Below, piece by piece: positions 5,349-6,459 of a stretch of 6,459 bases of DNA. Every line of letters begins with the position of its first letter. Position 1 is the stretch's first letter. The DNA comes from an uncultured Bacteroides sp. (GTDB taxonomy: Bacteria > Bacteroidota > Bacteroidia > Bacteroidales > UBA11471): the NCBI GenBank assembly GCA_905210875.1, contig CAJLYN010000128.1:1-6459 (forward strand), in the 5' to 3' direction. The notes beneath the pieces were generated by a model. It worked only from the letters and a program-made list of their open reading frames with translations. It was not told where the DNA came from and ran no database searches. The translations under genes and the position numbers were made by a program.

Positions 5349-6459
5349 TTAATCGACAGGAATATCTTTGTTCACGTTTTTGCAGCCCGACACGCCGTAG
5401 TAGAGCAGGTACACGAGGGCGGCCACGATGAGCCAGTAGCTGTTCATGTATCCGCCCACCTTCACCAGGTATTGCTGTATGAGGGGCAGAATACCGCCGC
5501 CAACGACCATCATCATAAAGATGCCCGAGGCTTGGGCCGTGTATTTGCCCAGCCCTTCGACGGCGAGGTTGAAGATGCCGCCCCACATCACCGAGGTGCA
5601 GAGGCCGCAGAGCACGAGCAGCAGGGCACTCACCGGTACCTGAGCTACAACGATGCCGTTGCTCACACTGTAACCGGGCATGTTGAGGGTAATAGTCTTG
5701 GGAATGAATATGGCTAATACCACCAGCACGATGGCTGTGGCCGATACGGCGATGAGCTGGGCGCGGGTCGATACTTTGGCGCTGATGGCGCTGCTCAGCG
5801 TGCGGCCCACGAGCATGAGCAGCCAGTAGATGGCCACGATGGCTCCGGCAATGGCTGAGGCGTCGCCCACGACGCCGGCACCGTTGGCACTCTGGTCGGC
5901 CAGGTAGAAGTTGAGGGTACCGGGGATACCGATTTCGACACCTACATATATGAATATGCCGATGACACCCATAACCGTGTGGCGGAAGTTCCAGGGGCTG
6001 TGCTCAAACACCTCTTTCTCTCCACCCTTGTGCAGATGCGGCTCGGGTATGTTGACAAACGAGATGATGAGGAATGCTGCGGCGAAGACGGCCATGCCTA
6101 TCCACAGCAGGGGGGCGACGTCGACCATCGTGGTCGACTTGGTCAGCGAGCCGATGAGGGCACCCACAAAGAACGGGGTGAGGGTGGCCGAGAGCGAGTT
6201 GAGCGCACCGCCGGCCTGAATGAGCTGGTTGCCTTTGTTGCCGCCGCCGCCCAGAATGTTGAGCATGGGGTTTACCACGGTGTTGAGCATGCACACGCAG
6301 AAGCCGCAGATGAAGGCACCGAGCAGGTAGATGAAGTAATTGACCGTTACGGGGAACTCGGCTACTTGCAGTGCGCCACCCTTCTCGACGCTGCTCTCCA
6401 TCGTGAAGAGTACGGTGTCGGTACCCACGACGCTCGACAGGTACTGTACGGCCAGGCCC
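5349..6459 (-). CDS. gluP: Glucose/galactose MFS transporter, FucP/GluP family (N-terminus cut by window edge)
   Basis: An inner-membrane major facilitator protein, probably a sugar:proton or sugar:sodium symporter. The frame is open from the right edge and encodes 369 residues before its stop. Members of this group have about 430-450, so some 60-80 N-terminal residues are missing. A GTG at 6428-6426 is internal and not the start: ten further in-frame codons (GLAVQYLSSV) precede it. Family motifs in fragment numbering are NPMLNILG (63-70) followed by ALNSLSATLTP (85-95), YVGVEIGIPG (171-180), and EGLGKYTAQASGIFMMMVVG (301-320), the counterparts of the NP..VLG, YVGAE and GLGKYT motifs of FucP. 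Hydrophobic segments recur through the fragment, with a charged cytoplasmic loop (HLHKGGEKEVFEHSPWNF, 141-158) in the middle. Coupling to galK supports galactose as substrate; glucose is also likely. The symbol rests on family membership and context, so the exact sugar is inferred. Confidence 0.88.
   Translation of the reverse strand, partial: GLAVQYLSSVVGTDTVLFTMESSVEKGGALQVAEFPVTVNYFIYLLGAFICGFCVCMLNTVVNPMLNILGGGGNKGNQLIQAGGALNSLSATLTPFFVGALIGSLTKSTTMVDVAPLLWIGMAVFAAAFLIISFVNIPEPHLHKGGEKEVFEHSPWNFRHTVMGVIGIFIYVGVEIGIPGTLNFYLADQSANGAGVVGDASAIAGAIVAIYWLLMLVGRTLSSAISAKVSTRAQLIAVSATAIVLVVLAIFIPKTITLNMPGYSVSNGIVVAQVPVSALLLVLCGLCTSVMWGGIFNLAVEGLGKYTAQASGIFMMMVVGGGILPLIQQYLVKVGGYMNSYWLIVAALVYLLYYGVSGCKNVNKDIPVD

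Noticed and set aside
1..6459. Mobile elements, CRISPR arrays, tRNA/rRNA genes, toxin-antitoxin or defence genes
   Set aside because: I saw no transposase or integrase motifs, regularly spaced repeats, RNA gene sequences or small unexplained ORF pairs. The coding sequence is almost fully explained by six sugar-metabolism genes.

Overview
The window reads as a stretch of a Bacteroidales (Bacteroidota) chromosome devoted to taking up and breaking down D-galactose and L-arabinose. All six genes lie on the minus strand, so they are transcribed from right to left. Protein similarity points to gut Bacteroidales: a NrtR-type arabinose regulator of the BT0354/AraR kind, an SGLT-like sodium symporter, a lipoprotein aldose 1-epimerase, and a FucP/GluP-type MFS transporter next to galK. 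The start regions lack clear Shine-Dalgarno sequences, which is also normal for the phylum. The DNA is clearly richer in G+C than the common Bacteroides species, so a GC-richer relative (for example Barnesiella- or Alistipes-like) is more likely. The genus cannot be settled from the sequence alone.

Layout in transcription order. Right block (6459 to 4184): the 3' part of a glucose/galactose MFS transporter gene, cut by the window edge, then 19 bases later a complete galK (galactokinase). A strong intrinsic terminator (about 4112-4153) follows galK. Regulatory gap (4183 to 3928): the terminator, then an AT-rich stretch with a 16-bp inverted repeat (4020-4035), most likely the control region of the next unit. 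Left block (3927 to 1): galM for a probable lipoprotein mutarotase, a complete 565-residue sodium:sugar symporter with a GTG start, a Nudix-fold winged-helix regulator (AraR), and the first 105 codons of araD (L-ribulose-5-phosphate 4-epimerase), cut by the left edge. A 12-bp hairpin with two G.U pairs sits between the symporter gene and araR.

How the genes fit together. The MFS transporter would import galactose or glucose, and GalK phosphorylates galactose in the cytoplasm. The second unit would interconvert sugar anomers outside the cytoplasmic membrane (GalM), import the sugar with Na+ (symporter), sense L-arabinose (AraR), and feed L-ribulose-5-phosphate into the pentose phosphate pathway (AraD). 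D-galactose and L-arabinopyranose have the same ring stereochemistry apart from C6, so one mutarotase and one SGLT-like symporter could serve both sugars. This may explain why the two pathways are adjacent.

I found no mobile element, CRISPR array, RNA gene, defence system or other sign of a previously undescribed system. The points most worth following up are the control region before galM, the hairpin before araR, the degenerate Nudix box and the unsettled substrate of the symporter.
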